31,135 nucleotides of DNA from positions 1-31,135 of the forward strand of contig JAZUEK010000020.1 in NCBI GenBank assembly GCA_045640165.1, written 5' to 3'. The first letter of the stretch is position 1, and each line of letters starts with the position of its first letter. The notes under the pieces are model-generated. The model searched no databases. It had not been told where the DNA came from and was given only the letters and a program-made list of their open reading frames with translations. This document shows positions 23,542-31,135 of the stretch, piece by piece. The translations under genes and the position numbers were made by a program. This DNA is from RGIG426 sp045640165 (lineage in GTDB: Bacteria; Bacillota; Clostridia; Oscillospirales; Acutalibacteraceae).

Positions 23542-24759
23542 ATGAAAAAACTTGGGAAATCCATTTTGAAGGACTCGATGTGGAGCATCGCCGGCATCAT
23601 TTTGATGAACGTCGTGGCGCAGTTCCTCATCTATCCTTTGTGGGACAAACAACTGGGAAGCGACGCATACGGCGATATCCTCTATCTTTTGTCGCTGATG
23701 AATATTGTGGCAATTTCACTCGGCACAGCCGTCAACTACGGCAGAATGTGCAACAAAGGTTCCGACGTTAAAAACCGCTCGTATCTTTTGATTTTGGGCG
23801 GCGGCACCGTGGTATTCGGCGCGGCGGCGATTCTCTGCCACGGACTGATTGCGCTCGATCTCAAAACCGCCGGAATGTTCGCGTTGCTCATCGGGTTTAC
23901 GATGTGGCGATTTTACGCCGACGTGGAATTCCGCCTCTCCCTCAACTACAAGGGCTATTTTCTCTACTATTTGCTCATCAGCGTCGGCTACGGCATCGGC
24001 GCTCTGCTGTTTTTAAAAACCGGCGAATGGGTGTTGGCACTACTGCTGGGCGAAATTCTCGGCGTGGCATTCGTGCTTTGGAAAGGCCGCGTGCTTCGAC
24101 CGGACGGACTGCCCTCCAAAGCGGAATTTCTCGAAATTTCCGGCGTCATTGCCGCGCTGTTCGGCTCCAACCTTATCTCCAACCTCATCTTTAACGGCGA
24201 CCGCCTCATTCTTAAATTCTTTATCGGCGGAACGGCGGTCACCACCTACTACTTGGCATCGCTCATCGGCAAAACCGCCGCGCTCGTTACCACACCGCTC
24301 AACAGCGTGCTCATCGGCTATCTAATGCGCTATGAAGGCAACCTCAAAAAGCGCACCGTCGCGCTCCTTGCCGGCGGTTCGGCGGCAATTTCCCTCGTCG
24401 GTATGCTCGGTTGCTTCGTGGCGTCGGTCATCCTGCTTCCGCTCCTCTACCCGGCCGAATACGAAACGGTCAAACCGTTTTTGTGGCTCGGCAACCTGGC
24501 GCAAATCGTCTATTTTGTCGGCAACATTCTCACCACCGTGTTGCTCCGCTTCGGTAAAAAACAAGATCAGTTGTACGTCAACGTGCTGTACGGCATCGCG
24601 TTCGTGGCGTTGTGTGTTCCGGCCGCCTATTGGTGGGGGCTGTGGGGATTTTGCATCGCCTATCTGCTCACCACCACCGCACGTCTCGCGTTCGGCTTTG
24701 TCCTGCTCTTTTTACGCACGAACAAACCACAACAAACGCCCACACCGCTTGACGAATGA
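23542..24759 (+). CDS. oligosaccharide flippase (polysaccharide biosynthesis protein, MATE-like)
   Basis: This 405-residue protein has about twelve hydrophobic segments and the Wzx-like N-terminus LGKSILKDSMWSIAGIILMNVVAQFLIYP, with GDILYLLSLMNIVAISLGTAVNYGR after helix 2. Such proteins flip lipid-linked oligosaccharides across the membrane. It is shorter than typical members of about 450-500 residues. The start follows the licD stop by 15 bases, with a weak AGG site, so translation may be coupled. No glycosyltransferase is in the operon; the glycan must be made elsewhere. Confidence 0.85.
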   Translation: MKKLGKSILKDSMWSIAGIILMNVVAQFLIYPLWDKQLGSDAYGDILYLLSLMNIVAISLGTAVNYGRMCNKGSDVKNRSYLLILGGGTVVFGAAAILCHGLIALDLKTAGMFALLIGFTMWRFYADVEFRLSLNYKGYFLYYLLISVGYGIGALLFLKTGEWVLALLLGEILGVAFVLWKGRVLRPDGLPSKAEFLEISGVIAALFGSNLISNLIFNGDRLILKFFIGGTAVTTYYLASLIGKTAALVTTPLNSVLIGYLMRYEGNLKKRTVALLAGGSAAISLVGMLGCFVASVILLPLLYPAEYETVKPFLWLGNLAQIVYFVGNILTTVLLRFGKKQDQLYVNVLYGIAFVALCVPAAYWWGLWGFCIAYLLTTTARLAFGFVLLFLRTNKPQQTPTPLDE

Positions 24760-24769
24760 TTATCGCATA

Positions 24770-24807
24770 ACAAAACTCCCTGCAACACCTGTTGCAGGGA
24801 GTTTTTT
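24770..24807. terminator. bidirectional terminator between the flippase and the repeat protein
   Basis: A perfect 16-pair hairpin (AAAACTCCCTGCAACA, loop CC) followed by T6, placed between convergent stop codons. Confidence 0.92.
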
Positions 24808-24825
24808 GTTTTATCAATGTCGCGC

Positions 24826-27408
24826 TTACGCTCCACCGACCTGCGGACCAACCTGAATCTCTTCCAGCTTTTTGTCTTCCTCGTTCTGTTGTTGGCTTTG
24901 GCTGTTTTCCAAGTCCTCGTTGTTCGGAATGGGGAAATACTCCGCCTCTTTATTGAGGCCCCTATCCGCGTTTTTCTCAGCCTCGGCCAGTCGCACCGAC
25001 TCGTTAAGCACACCCTTGAGCATCGGATCGATGCCTTTTGTCATATCATCGCTGTATGTTTTATACAGCTGCTGCATCGTCGAGGTTTCCATGTTGGCGA
25101 GCAGGGTGCGCACAGCATCGTTTTCTTTCGCGGCATCCAAGATGTCGCGACGGAAGCTTTTCGTCATGTCCCGAGTCTTTTCCTGAGCCTCAACGTCGTT
25201 CCCTTTGAGCGACTCACCAATCTCTTTGTTCGCCATCGAGTTCACTTTTTTGCTGATGCGGTCCATATCCCGTTCTTCCGGCGAACGCTTTTCGTCCCAC
25301 TCTTTTTCTTTTTCCGCCCATTCCTGCTCAAAATTCTTCATCGCCGACTGCGGTTCTTCGCTCATTTCTTCAAGCGGCTTCATCTCGGCCATTTCCATCA
25401 CCACGCCGGAGCCGGCTTTTTTGGCGTTCACATCGTATTTTTTCCACGACGGCTCGGTGTAGCCGTGTTCGTCCTTGCCTGCCGCCCTCATGCGCTCGTC
25501 CAGCGACGGCGTAATCACGGTTTCGGTGGCGTTTGTCACCACTTTTTCGGCATTTTTCTCGGTAACGGCGCCTTTGGCAAGGTTATTTGCCGCCACGGCG
25601 GTTTTTTCTTTTTGATTTTGCTTCTCGGGCGAATCCTCCGCGTTGGGATTTTTCACATCCATCTGCGCCGCGTTCTTTTGCCATTCGCCGCGCAGTCTCC
25701 AGCGCTCGTCCTCATAAACCGGCGTTTTGTCGATTTTGAATTTCGGCTTATTTCTGCCGTATTCCACCGTCACTTTGAACATCTTGGAGTTATCGTCCTT
25801 GCAGGTCAGGTAGAACGTGTCTTTCGGCACCGGCTCGCCACCTTTGCGCATCAGTTCATTGTGGGCAATGCGCTCATACCAGGCGTCGCCGTCCAATGCG
25901 TTGCCGTCGGCATCGCAGACGTTGGCGATATCCTGCACGTTTTCCAAATTTTTGCGCAATTCCAACGCCGGAATATCGAGATTCGGGCGTTTAAAATCGG
26001 GCGCTTTTTTCACGCTCAAAACACCCTTGAATGCGCCGAGCAAACGCTCCGGCGCGTTCGCGATCTGCTCGCGACGTGCGCGAAGATCGGTAAGGTCGAC
26101 GTGGGCGGCTTCAAAGGCTTTTTTGACGTTTTTTTCAGCGTTCCAGTTGCTTTCCAATGCGGTGCGCTCTTTGTCGGAAAGCGGCGTTTTGTTAAGCGCA
26201 AACGTAGGCTTCGTTTTGCCGAACTCCACCGACAGCTTAAACATCTTGGAAACATCGTATTTGCAACGCAGGTAAAACGTCTCTTTCGGCACCTTTTCGC
26301 CTTTTTCATACGTAGTTTGTTTGGCGGTCAGGAGAGACGTCCACATATCGCCGGTAATCGGGTTGCCGTCTTTGTCGCTCACAAATGTGACTTCCTGGAC
26401 GGTTTTCAGCGCCCGATTCAGTTTGTTGACGGACAAAACATCCATGCCGCGGTTTTCCATACCGGGCGATTTTTTGAAATCTTCGACCCCTTTCCACGCA
26501 GCAAAAAACCGGTCAACCGCCGATGCTTTTTTCTCCGCCGCTTCGTTCAGTACGTTGTTCCACGCTTCTTTGGAGAGCGGCTCGTCGGCTACGACCATCG
26601 TCGGGGTTTTTCCGTCGTAGGAAACCGTCAAAGGGAACGCCACCTTGGTATTCGCATCGCTTCGCAGATAAAACGTGTCGTTCGACGCCGGTTTTCCATC
26701 CAGGTGATTCTGTTGTTTCTCAAAAATCTGATTTTGCCAGTCTTCCTTCTCCATCGGAAACCCGTCTTTGTCGTAAACGGTTACCGCATCTTTCAACTGG
26801 CCAAGAAGACCGAAATAGGTGGAGCTTGCCGCCTCCCAATCTCTCTCCTTCTCGTCGTTCGGGAACAGATCCTCTTTGATTTGTTTATACGCGAAAAACG
26901 CCTCTAAAATTTCCACCGAAGCCTCTTCCGGCGTTTTCTTTTGCGGTTCTTCCTCCACCGGTTCTTCCGCCTGCGGCTGCTCAACCGCCGGCTGTTTCGG
27001 CTGCGGTTCTTGCACCACCGGCTGCGCCACCTGCGGTTTTCTCAAAACCTTGTTTCTATCCGCCTCTTTAAGCGGCGTATCGTTCAGCGTCAGGTGAGGG
27101 TTCAGCTTACCGTATTCCACCGTGAGCTCGTACATCTCGGTCTCGTCTTCTAAATCTTGAAAATAAAACACGTCGTCCGAAACGTTCTCGCCGTCCCGTT
27201 TTTTCTGCTGTTGGATGGCGATGTATTCCTGCAACTCGTTGGGCTGCAACAGTTTGCCGTCTTTATCGTAGACGTTAGCCACCCCTTCCACAAAAGAAAG
27301 CGTCGAAGCGAAGCTGCCTCCCGGAATCAAATCCGCCGCTTCGTCTTGGGACTGTATCTTCTGCCACACGTCAAACCCTGTCCAGTTGTCAAGTATCTTT
27401 TTCGGCAT
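24826..27408 (-). CDS. 860-residue four-repeat protein, unrecognised
   Basis: I do not recognise this protein. It is hydrophilic, with no signal peptide, membrane helix or sorting motif, so it looks cytoplasmic. It holds four 83-residue repeats at residues 40-122, 205-287, 337-419 and 491-573 that align without a gap. Columns fixed in all four are Val7, Asp9, Asp11-Gly12, Gly34, Phe42-Tyr43, Pro65 and Pro73. Repeats 2-4 are each preceded by a helical stretch with aromatic AFKG/AAWKG-type motifs. Residues 123-160 are Pro/Gln/Glu-rich. The C-terminal 280 residues are charged and probably helical (KNFEQEWAEKEKEWDEKRSP). GGAGG precedes the ATG. The start is 75 bases after the luxS stop with no clear promoter between, so it may be read with luxS. 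It could be an adhesin-like scaffold or a storage or structural protein; no enzyme motif is visible. Confidence 0.8.
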   Translation of the reverse strand: MPKKILDNWTGFDVWQKIQSQDEAADLIPGGSFASTLSFVEGVANVYDKDGKLLQPNELQEYIAIQQQKKRDGENVSDDVFYFQDLEDETEMYELTVEYGKLNPHLTLNDTPLKEADRNKVLRKPQVAQPVVQEPQPKQPAVEQPQAEEPVEEEPQKKTPEEASVEILEAFFAYKQIKEDLFPNDEKERDWEAASSTYFGLLGQLKDAVTVYDKDGFPMEKEDWQNQIFEKQQNHLDGKPASNDTFYLRSDANTKVAFPLTVSYDGKTPTMVVADEPLSKEAWNNVLNEAAEKKASAVDRFFAAWKGVEDFKKSPGMENRGMDVLSVNKLNRALKTVQEVTFVSDKDGNPITGDMWTSLLTAKQTTYEKGEKVPKETFYLRCKYDVSKMFKLSVEFGKTKPTFALNKTPLSDKERTALESNWNAEKNVKKAFEAAHVDLTDLRARREQIANAPERLLGAFKGVLSVKKAPDFKRPNLDIPALELRKNLENVQDIANVCDADGNALDGDAWYERIAHNELMRKGGEPVPKDTFYLTCKDDNSKMFKVTVEYGRNKPKFKIDKTPVYEDERWRLRGEWQKNAAQMDVKNPNAEDSPEKQNQKEKTAVAANNLAKGAVTEKNAEKVVTNATETVITPSLDERMRAAGKDEHGYTEPSWKKYDVNAKKAGSGVVMEMAEMKPLEEMSEEPQSAMKNFEQEWAEKEKEWDEKRSPEERDMDRISKKVNSMANKEIGESLKGNDVEAQEKTRDMTKSFRRDILDAAKENDAVRTLLANMETSTMQQLYKTYSDDMTKGIDPMLKGVLNESVRLAEAEKNADRGLNKEAEYFPIPNNEDLENSQSQQQNEEDKKLEEIQVGPQVGGA
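25690..25938 (-). repeat. 83-residue protein repeat, copy 4
   Basis: Encodes residues 491-573. It starts VQDIANVCDADG and contains DTFYL and KTPV; it is closest to copy 3 (shared SKMFK segment). Confidence 0.8.
26152..26400 (-). repeat. 83-residue protein repeat, copy 3
   Basis: Encodes residues 337-419. It starts VQEVTFVSDKDG and contains ETFYL and KTPL. Confidence 0.8.
26548..26796 (-). repeat. 83-residue protein repeat, copy 2
   Basis: Encodes residues 205-287. It starts LKDAVTVYDKDG and contains DTFYL and DEPL. It is the most divergent copy in its second half. Confidence 0.75.
27043..27291 (-). repeat. 83-residue protein repeat, copy 1
   Basis: Encodes residues 40-122. It starts VEGVANVYDKDG and contains DVFYF and DTPL. 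It lacks the long helical preface of the other copies. Confidence 0.75.
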
Positions 27409-27483
27409 TGTGTATTCCTCCGTTTCGAGTCTCTGTCACACATAATACCGCGGCGAGCGGTGTTTGGTTACGCGCGGCAAAAA

Positions 27484-27942
27484 TTATTTCCACGCGCCGG
27501 CCTGCAAAATCGCGCCGTATTTCTCTGCGCGCGCCTTTGCCGCCGGCAAATCCATATCCGAATAGTTGCCGCATTCCACCGGCGTTGCACCGGGAATCGC
27601 GCCCTCAAACGCGGCGGTAAACGCGAACAAATCGCGCATAAGCCGCTCCACCTCGGGCAGTGCCGGCGCGCCGGCCATAATGAGATAAAATCCCGTGCGG
27701 CAACCCATCGGCCCCCAGTAAATCACGCGGTCTTTCACGTCCGCGCGGTTGCGGAGATAGGTCGCGCCGATATGTTCAATCGTGTGGATTTCGCCGGTAC
27801 CCATCACCGGCTCAAAGTTGGGGCGAGTCAAACGGATATCGTAAGTCGTCACCGGCTGCCCATTGGCCGCATCCTCGCGACTGACGTACACCCCGGGCAG
27901 CAATTTCGTATGATCTATCGTAAAACTTTTGATTTTTTCCAT
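27484..27942 (-). CDS. luxS: S-ribosylhomocysteine lyase
   Basis: This 152-residue metalloenzyme splits S-ribosylhomocysteine to homocysteine and DPD, the precursor of AI-2, as part of the activated methyl cycle. The metal site is complete: His53 and His57 in HTIEH and Cys124 in ECGNYSDMDL. The catalytic Cys81 lies in GPMGCRTGFYL and Glu56 is the general base. Length is typical. GAGGA precedes the ATG. It has its own promoter, directly beside the ppdK terminator. Mtn/Pfs, the preceding enzyme, is not in the window. Confidence 0.97.
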   Translation of the reverse strand: MEKIKSFTIDHTKLLPGVYVSREDAANGQPVTTYDIRLTRPNFEPVMGTGEIHTIEHIGATYLRNRADVKDRVIYWGPMGCRTGFYLIMAGAPALPEVERLMRDLFAFTAAFEGAIPGATPVECGNYSDMDLPAAKARAEKYGAILQAGAWK

Positions 27943-27974
27943 TCTTCCTCAACTCTTTTTCAGAAACTGCTTTT

Positions 27975-28002
27975 ATTGTAGCATTTTTCCCCGAAAAGTC
28001 AA
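27975..28002 (-). promoter_or_regulatory. promoter of luxS
   Basis: TTGACT (27997-28002), 16 bases, TACAAT (27975-27980) on the minus strand. The -35 hexamer overlaps the edge of the ppdK terminator hairpin. Confidence 0.65.
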
Positions 28003-28036
28003 CAAAACCCCCACACGATGGTGTGGGGTTTTTGTT
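28001..28036 (-). terminator. terminator of ppdK
   Basis: Sixteen-base arms with one mismatch (right arm GTGTGGGGTTTTTGTT) around a GATG loop, directly after the ppdK stop codon. On the minus strand the stem ends in a T-rich arm. Confidence 0.85.
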
Positions 28037-28043
28037 GCAAATC

Positions 28044-30674
28044 TTATTTCTTGTCTTTGAGCGCGGCCTGCGCGGCGGCAAGGCGCGCCAGCGGCACACG
28101 GAACGGCGAGCAGGACACATAGTCGAGCCCGATTTGGTGGCAGAATTCCACCGAAGACGGGTCACCGCCATGTTCGCCGCACACGCCGAGTTTCAAATCG
28201 GGGCGCGTAGCACGACCGGCCGCAGAGGCCATCTTCACAAGCGAGCCGACACCGGTTTGGTCCAGTTTGGCAAACGGATCGGACTCGTAAATCTTCGCGT
28301 CGTAGTAGGCGTTTAAGAATTTGCCGGCATCGTCGCGGCTGAAGCCGAAGGTCATCTGGGTCAAGTCGTTCGTGCCGAACGAGAAGAATTCCGCCTCTTT
28401 GGCAATCTCGCCGGCGGTCAACGCCGCACGCGGAATTTCAATCATCGTACCCACTTTATAGGTCATAGTGCTTCCGGCAGCTTTAATCACGTCATCGGCG
28501 GTTTTCACCACGACGTCTTTGACATATTTCAGCTCTTTCGCCTCGCCGACCAGCGGAATCATAATTTCCGGAACAATGTTCCAGTCCGGATGCTCTTTGT
28601 TGACGGTGAGCGCCGCGTTGATAACGGCGGTCGTCTGCATCGCGGCAATTTCCGGATACGTAACCGCCAAGCGGCAGCCACGGTGACCCATCATCGGGTT
28701 AAATTCGTGGAGATCCGCCACGACGTTGCGCAACTCATCCACGCTGATAGACAGCTCGGAAGCGAGTTCCACCAAATCTTCCTCTTTCTGCGGCACAAAC
28801 TCGTGCAGCGGCGGATCGAGGAAGCGGACGGTCATCGGACGACCGGCCAGCACGCGATACATCTCTTCAAAGTCGCCCTGTTGCAGTGGCAAAATCTCGT
28901 CGAGGGCGGCTTTGCGCGCCTCGGCGGTCTTGGCAACAATCATCTTGCGGATAGATTTAATGCGGTCCGCCTCGAAGAACATATGCTCCGTACGGCAAAG
29001 GCCGATGCCCTCCGCGCCGAGTTCGACGGCTTTCGCCGCGTCGGTCGGCGTGTCGGCGTTGGTGCGCACTTTCAGGCGACGGAAGCCGTCCGCCCACTCC
29101 ATAATGCGGCCGAATTCACCGGCGATGGTGGCGTCCACCGCGGGGATAACGCCGTCGTAGATGTTGCCGGTCGAACCATCAATGGAGAGATAATCGCCCT
29201 CGCGGAACGTTTTTCCGGCGAGCACGAAATATTTTTCGTCTTCGTGCATCTCAATGTCTCCGCAACCGGAGACACAGCATTTGCCCATACCGCGCGCAAC
29301 CACCGCCGCGTGGGAGGTCATACCGCCGCGCACGGTCAGAATGCCCTGCGCCGCTTTCATGCCGGTGATGTCTTCCGGCGAAGTCTCAAGACGAACGAGC
29401 AACACGTTTTCGCCGCGGTTGTTCCACGCTTCGGCATCGTCGGCGGTAAACACCGCTTTGCCGCACGCCGCGCCGGGCGACGCGCCGAGGCCTTTGCCAA
29501 TCGGCGTAGTGGCTTTAAGCGCTTTTTGGTCAAACTGCGGATGGAGAAGCGTATCGAGGTTGCGCGGGTCAATCATAGCAACAGCTTGCTCTTTCGAAAT
29601 CATCCCCTCATCCACGAGGTCGCACGCGATTTTGAGCGCGGCCTGCGCGGTACGTTTGCCGTTGCGGCACTGCAGCATAAACAGTTTGCCGTGCTCGACG
29701 GTGAACTCCATATCCTGCATATCGCGATAGTGGTCTTCGAGGAGCGCGCACACCTTCACAAACTCGGCATACGCCTCGGGGAATTTGTCCGCCATCTCTT
29801 TAATGGGCATCGGGGTACGCACACCGGCGACCACGTCTTCGCCCTGGGCGTTGGTCAAGAACTCGCCCATCAATTTCTTTTCACCGGTCGCCGGGTCACG
29901 GGTAAACGCCACACCGGTGCCGCAATCGTCGCCCATATTGCCGAACGCCATCATCTGGACGTTGACGGCGGTACCCCACGAATACGGAATATCGTTATCG
30001 CGGCGATACACGTTGGCGCGCGGGTTGTCCCACGAACGGAACACCGCTTTGACGGCGCCCATCAGTTGTTCTTTCGGGTCGGTCGGGAACTCCGTACCGA
30101 TTTTGGATTTATACTCGGCTTTGAACTGGGTCGCGAGCTCTTTCAAGTCGGCCGCATCCAATTCCACGTCCAATTTAACGCCTTTTTTGGCTTTCATCTC
30201 GTCGATGAGTTGCTCAAAATATTTCTTGCCGACTTCCATCACAACGTCGGAATACATTTGGATAAAGCGGCGATAGCAGTCCCACGCCCAACGAGGATTG
30301 TTCGAACGCTCGGCAATCACGTTGACCACGTCTTCGTTAAGACCGAGGTTCAAAATGGTATCCATCATACCCGGCATAGACGCACGGGCACCGGAACGAA
30401 CGGAAACGAGAAGCGGATTCTCTTTATCGCCGAACTTTTTGCCGGTGATTTCCTCCATCTTCGTAATATGCTCCATAATTTGCGCCATGATCTCGTCGTT
30501 GATTTGACGACCGTCCTCATAGTACTTGGTGCAGGCTTCCGTCGAAATCGTAAAGCCTTGGGGGACGGGAAGACCGATGTTGGTCATTTCCGCCAAGTTG
30601 GCGCCTTTGCCTCCCAGCAGTTCGCGCATAGTGGCGTTGCCCTCACTAAAGAGGTAAACGTACTTGTGTGCCAT
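28044..30674 (-). CDS. ppdK: pyruvate, phosphate dikinase
   Basis: This 876-residue enzyme interconverts pyruvate + ATP + Pi and PEP + AMP + PPi, and in Clostridia can act in PPi-linked glycolysis or gluconeogenesis. The N-terminal nucleotide-binding domain (KGANLAEMTNIGLPVPQGFTIST), the phospho-His domain with His455 in GGMTSHAAVVARGMGKCC, and the C-terminal PEP/pyruvate barrel with GVCGEHGGDP and SPFRVPLARLAAAQAAL are all intact. The His number equals that of the Clostridium symbiosum enzyme. The frame is open 33 codons further upstream, but AGGAGG lies just before the ATG at 30674, and the upstream codons cover the promoter. Monocistronic, with its own terminator. Confidence 0.97.
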   Translation of the reverse strand: MAHKYVYLFSEGNATMRELLGGKGANLAEMTNIGLPVPQGFTISTEACTKYYEDGRQINDEIMAQIMEHITKMEEITGKKFGDKENPLLVSVRSGARASMPGMMDTILNLGLNEDVVNVIAERSNNPRWAWDCYRRFIQMYSDVVMEVGKKYFEQLIDEMKAKKGVKLDVELDAADLKELATQFKAEYKSKIGTEFPTDPKEQLMGAVKAVFRSWDNPRANVYRRDNDIPYSWGTAVNVQMMAFGNMGDDCGTGVAFTRDPATGEKKLMGEFLTNAQGEDVVAGVRTPMPIKEMADKFPEAYAEFVKVCALLEDHYRDMQDMEFTVEHGKLFMLQCRNGKRTAQAALKIACDLVDEGMISKEQAVAMIDPRNLDTLLHPQFDQKALKATTPIGKGLGASPGAACGKAVFTADDAEAWNNRGENVLLVRLETSPEDITGMKAAQGILTVRGGMTSHAAVVARGMGKCCVSGCGDIEMHEDEKYFVLAGKTFREGDYLSIDGSTGNIYDGVIPAVDATIAGEFGRIMEWADGFRRLKVRTNADTPTDAAKAVELGAEGIGLCRTEHMFFEADRIKSIRKMIVAKTAEARKAALDEILPLQQGDFEEMYRVLAGRPMTVRFLDPPLHEFVPQKEEDLVELASELSISVDELRNVVADLHEFNPMMGHRGCRLAVTYPEIAAMQTTAVINAALTVNKEHPDWNIVPEIMIPLVGEAKELKYVKDVVVKTADDVIKAAGSTMTYKVGTMIEIPRAALTAGEIAKEAEFFSFGTNDLTQMTFGFSRDDAGKFLNAYYDAKIYESDPFAKLDQTGVGSLVKMASAAGRATRPDLKLGVCGEHGGDPSSVEFCHQIGLDYVSCSPFRVPLARLAAAQAALKDKK

Positions 30675-30723
30675 AGAAATTCCTCCTGAATCTATTTGAA
30701 TATTTTCAATCGCAAATTTGTGT

Positions 30724-30752
30724 ATTATAGAGTATAACAGATGAATTTGCAA
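30724..30752 (-). promoter_or_regulatory. promoter of ppdK
   Basis: TTGCAA (30747-30752), 17 bases, perfect TATAAT (30724-30729) on the minus strand; start near 30717, about 43 bases before the ATG. Confidence 0.75.
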
Positions 30753-30799
30753 ATTGCTACCCTTTTTTTGCAATTTTATAAAAAATTTTTTCTAATGCG

Positions 30800-30811
30800 C
30801 ACGCGCGCGTG
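30800..30811. repeat. 12-base perfect palindrome in the ppdK-rpmG intergenic region
   Basis: CACGCGCGCGTG is its own reverse complement and is an island of GC alternation inside AT-rich DNA. It could be a regulator site for the divergent ppdK or rpmG promoters. The rest of 30753-30867 holds A and T tracts but no gene that I can see. Confidence 0.5.
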
Positions 30812-30867
30812 TTTTACTAATAGGTAATTATATAGAGAATTTTTTTGCACTTTTTGCGAAAAAAGTG

Positions 30868-30896
30868 TTGACGAACGGAAAAAGGTGTGGTATAGT
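30868..30896 (+). promoter_or_regulatory. promoter of rpmG
   Basis: TTGACG (30868-30873), 17 bases, TATAGT (30891-30896), preceded by AT-rich DNA that could act as an UP element. The start near 30903 gives a leader of about 93 bases. Confidence 0.8.
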
Positions 30897-30902
30897 GACT
30901 TT

Positions 30903-30946
30903 ACCTCGTTTTTGCGGAGGTTTATTTTTTGTGCGATTTTTTCGCA
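30903..30946 (+). promoter_or_regulatory. hairpins in the rpmG leader, possible attenuator
   Basis: ACCTC/GAGGT (30903-30907 with 30917-30921) is followed by a T-rich run, as in a weak intrinsic terminator. TGCGA/TCGCA (30932-30936 with 30942-30946) forms a second small hairpin. The stems are short, so a regulatory role is only a suggestion. Confidence 0.35.
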
Positions 30947-30995
30947 TTCCCCGCGTTGTTTTTACGAGGGAGGCTTATAAGGAGGTGCCGTTATA

Positions 30996-31135
30996 ATGCG
31001 AGTGAAAATCACTTTGGCTTGCACGGAATGCAAGCAGCGCAACTACAACACGATGAAAAACAAGCAAAACGATCCGGACAGACTGGAAATGAACAAATAT
31101 TGCCGGTTCTGTCGCAAACACACCCTTCACAGGGA
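30996..31135 (+). CDS. rpmG: 50S ribosomal protein L33 (partial, cut by window end)
   Basis: Forty-six residues of the small ribosomal protein L33 are present, from MRVKITLACTEC to the edge. The usual length is about 49-50, so only a few residues are missing. Both zinc-ribbon pairs are intact, CTEC (9-12) and CRFC (36-39), so it is the zinc-binding form. An excellent AAGGAGGTG site precedes the ATG. In Firmicutes rpmG is commonly followed by secE and nusG, which would lie just outside the window. Confidence 0.95.
   Translation, partial: MRVKITLACTECKQRNYNTMKNKQNDPDRLEMNKYCRFCRKHTLHR

Noticed and set aside
24817..26907. A 696-codon open frame opposite the four-repeat protein
   Set aside because: The minus-strand frame has the internal 83-residue repeats and a GGAGG site; the plus-strand frame has neither and begins at the terminator.
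27043..27291. EF-hand or dockerin calcium site in the DKDG motifs
   Set aside because: Only DxDG is present; the remaining loop acidic ligands and the flanking helix pattern of an EF-hand are missing.
28590..30689. A 699-codon open frame opposite ppdK
   Set aside because: Antisense shadow of a highly conserved enzyme, with the same His/Arg/Phe-rich composition as the other shadows.
1..31135. CRISPR array, prophage, insertion sequence or toxin-antitoxin locus
   Set aside because: I saw no regularly spaced direct repeats, transposase or integrase motifs, or small paired toxin-like genes. The only multi-copy sequences are the tRNA-tail repeats and the coding repeats.

Overview
The window looks like chromosomal DNA from a Gram-positive Firmicute of the class Clostridia, probably an uncultured Oscillospirales/Ruminococcaceae-type gut bacterium. 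The evidence is indirect. Coding regions are GC-rich, while intergenic sites keep classical TTGACA/TATAAT promoters, strong AGGAGG ribosome binding sites and U-tract terminators. The gene set also fits: class B sortase, G5-3D cell-wall protein, PduL-type phosphotransacylase, PPi-type pyruvate phosphate dikinase, LuxS, LicD, and a CxxC-type L33. No rRNA, phage, transposase, CRISPR array or integrase is visible. This is mostly stable chromosome with a few unusual islands.

Layout, left to right. (1) 54-1151 (-): a membrane acyltransferase. (2) 1221-1484: a short non-coding island of repeats copied from a tRNA-Val 3' end, plus a run of stem-loops. (3) 1485-1787 (-): a tRNA-Met/Glu/Val operon with a consensus promoter and a terminator. 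(4) 1807-4086 (-): an S11 D,D-carboxypeptidase homologue that has lost its catalytic residues, then a class B sortase. (5) 4191-5503: a metallophosphoesterase with altered metal motifs, convergent with a type-4 uracil-DNA glycosylase. (6) 5563-8519 (+): a pduL-glyA-SPFH operon. (7) 8539-10050 (-): an orphan peptide-binding lipoprotein. (8) 10394-11507 (+): a G5/3D cell-wall protein behind a structured leader. (9) 11521-12954 (+): mnmE. (10) 13080-18147 (+): a four-gene Gld-type ABC exporter with GldG-like and DUF4340 subunits. (11) 18214-22149 (-): a MacB/FtsX-type ATPase-permease fusion followed by a cysteine-rich membrane protein. (12) 22203-24759 (+): a cytidylyltransferase, LicD and flippase operon, probably for phospho-decoration of a surface glycan. 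(13) 24826-28002 (-): luxS and an unrecognised 860-residue protein built on four gapless 83-residue repeats. (14) 28044-30752 (-): ppdK. (15) 30868-31135 (+): rpmG, cut by the window edge.

Two themes link the genes. Much of the window serves the cell envelope: sortase, dead S11 protein, G5-3D protein, LicD module, acyltransferase, two ABC exporters and SPFH. The rest is core metabolism and translation: PduL, GlyA, PPDK, LuxS, MnmE, tRNAs and L33. The least explained objects are the four-repeat protein beside luxS, the tRNA-tail repeat island, the pseudoenzyme/sortase pair, and the leader of the G5-3D gene, which has two mutually exclusive (or pseudoknotted) pairings, one covering the likely ribosome binding site.

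All calls were made by reading the sequence; no database search or folding program was run.
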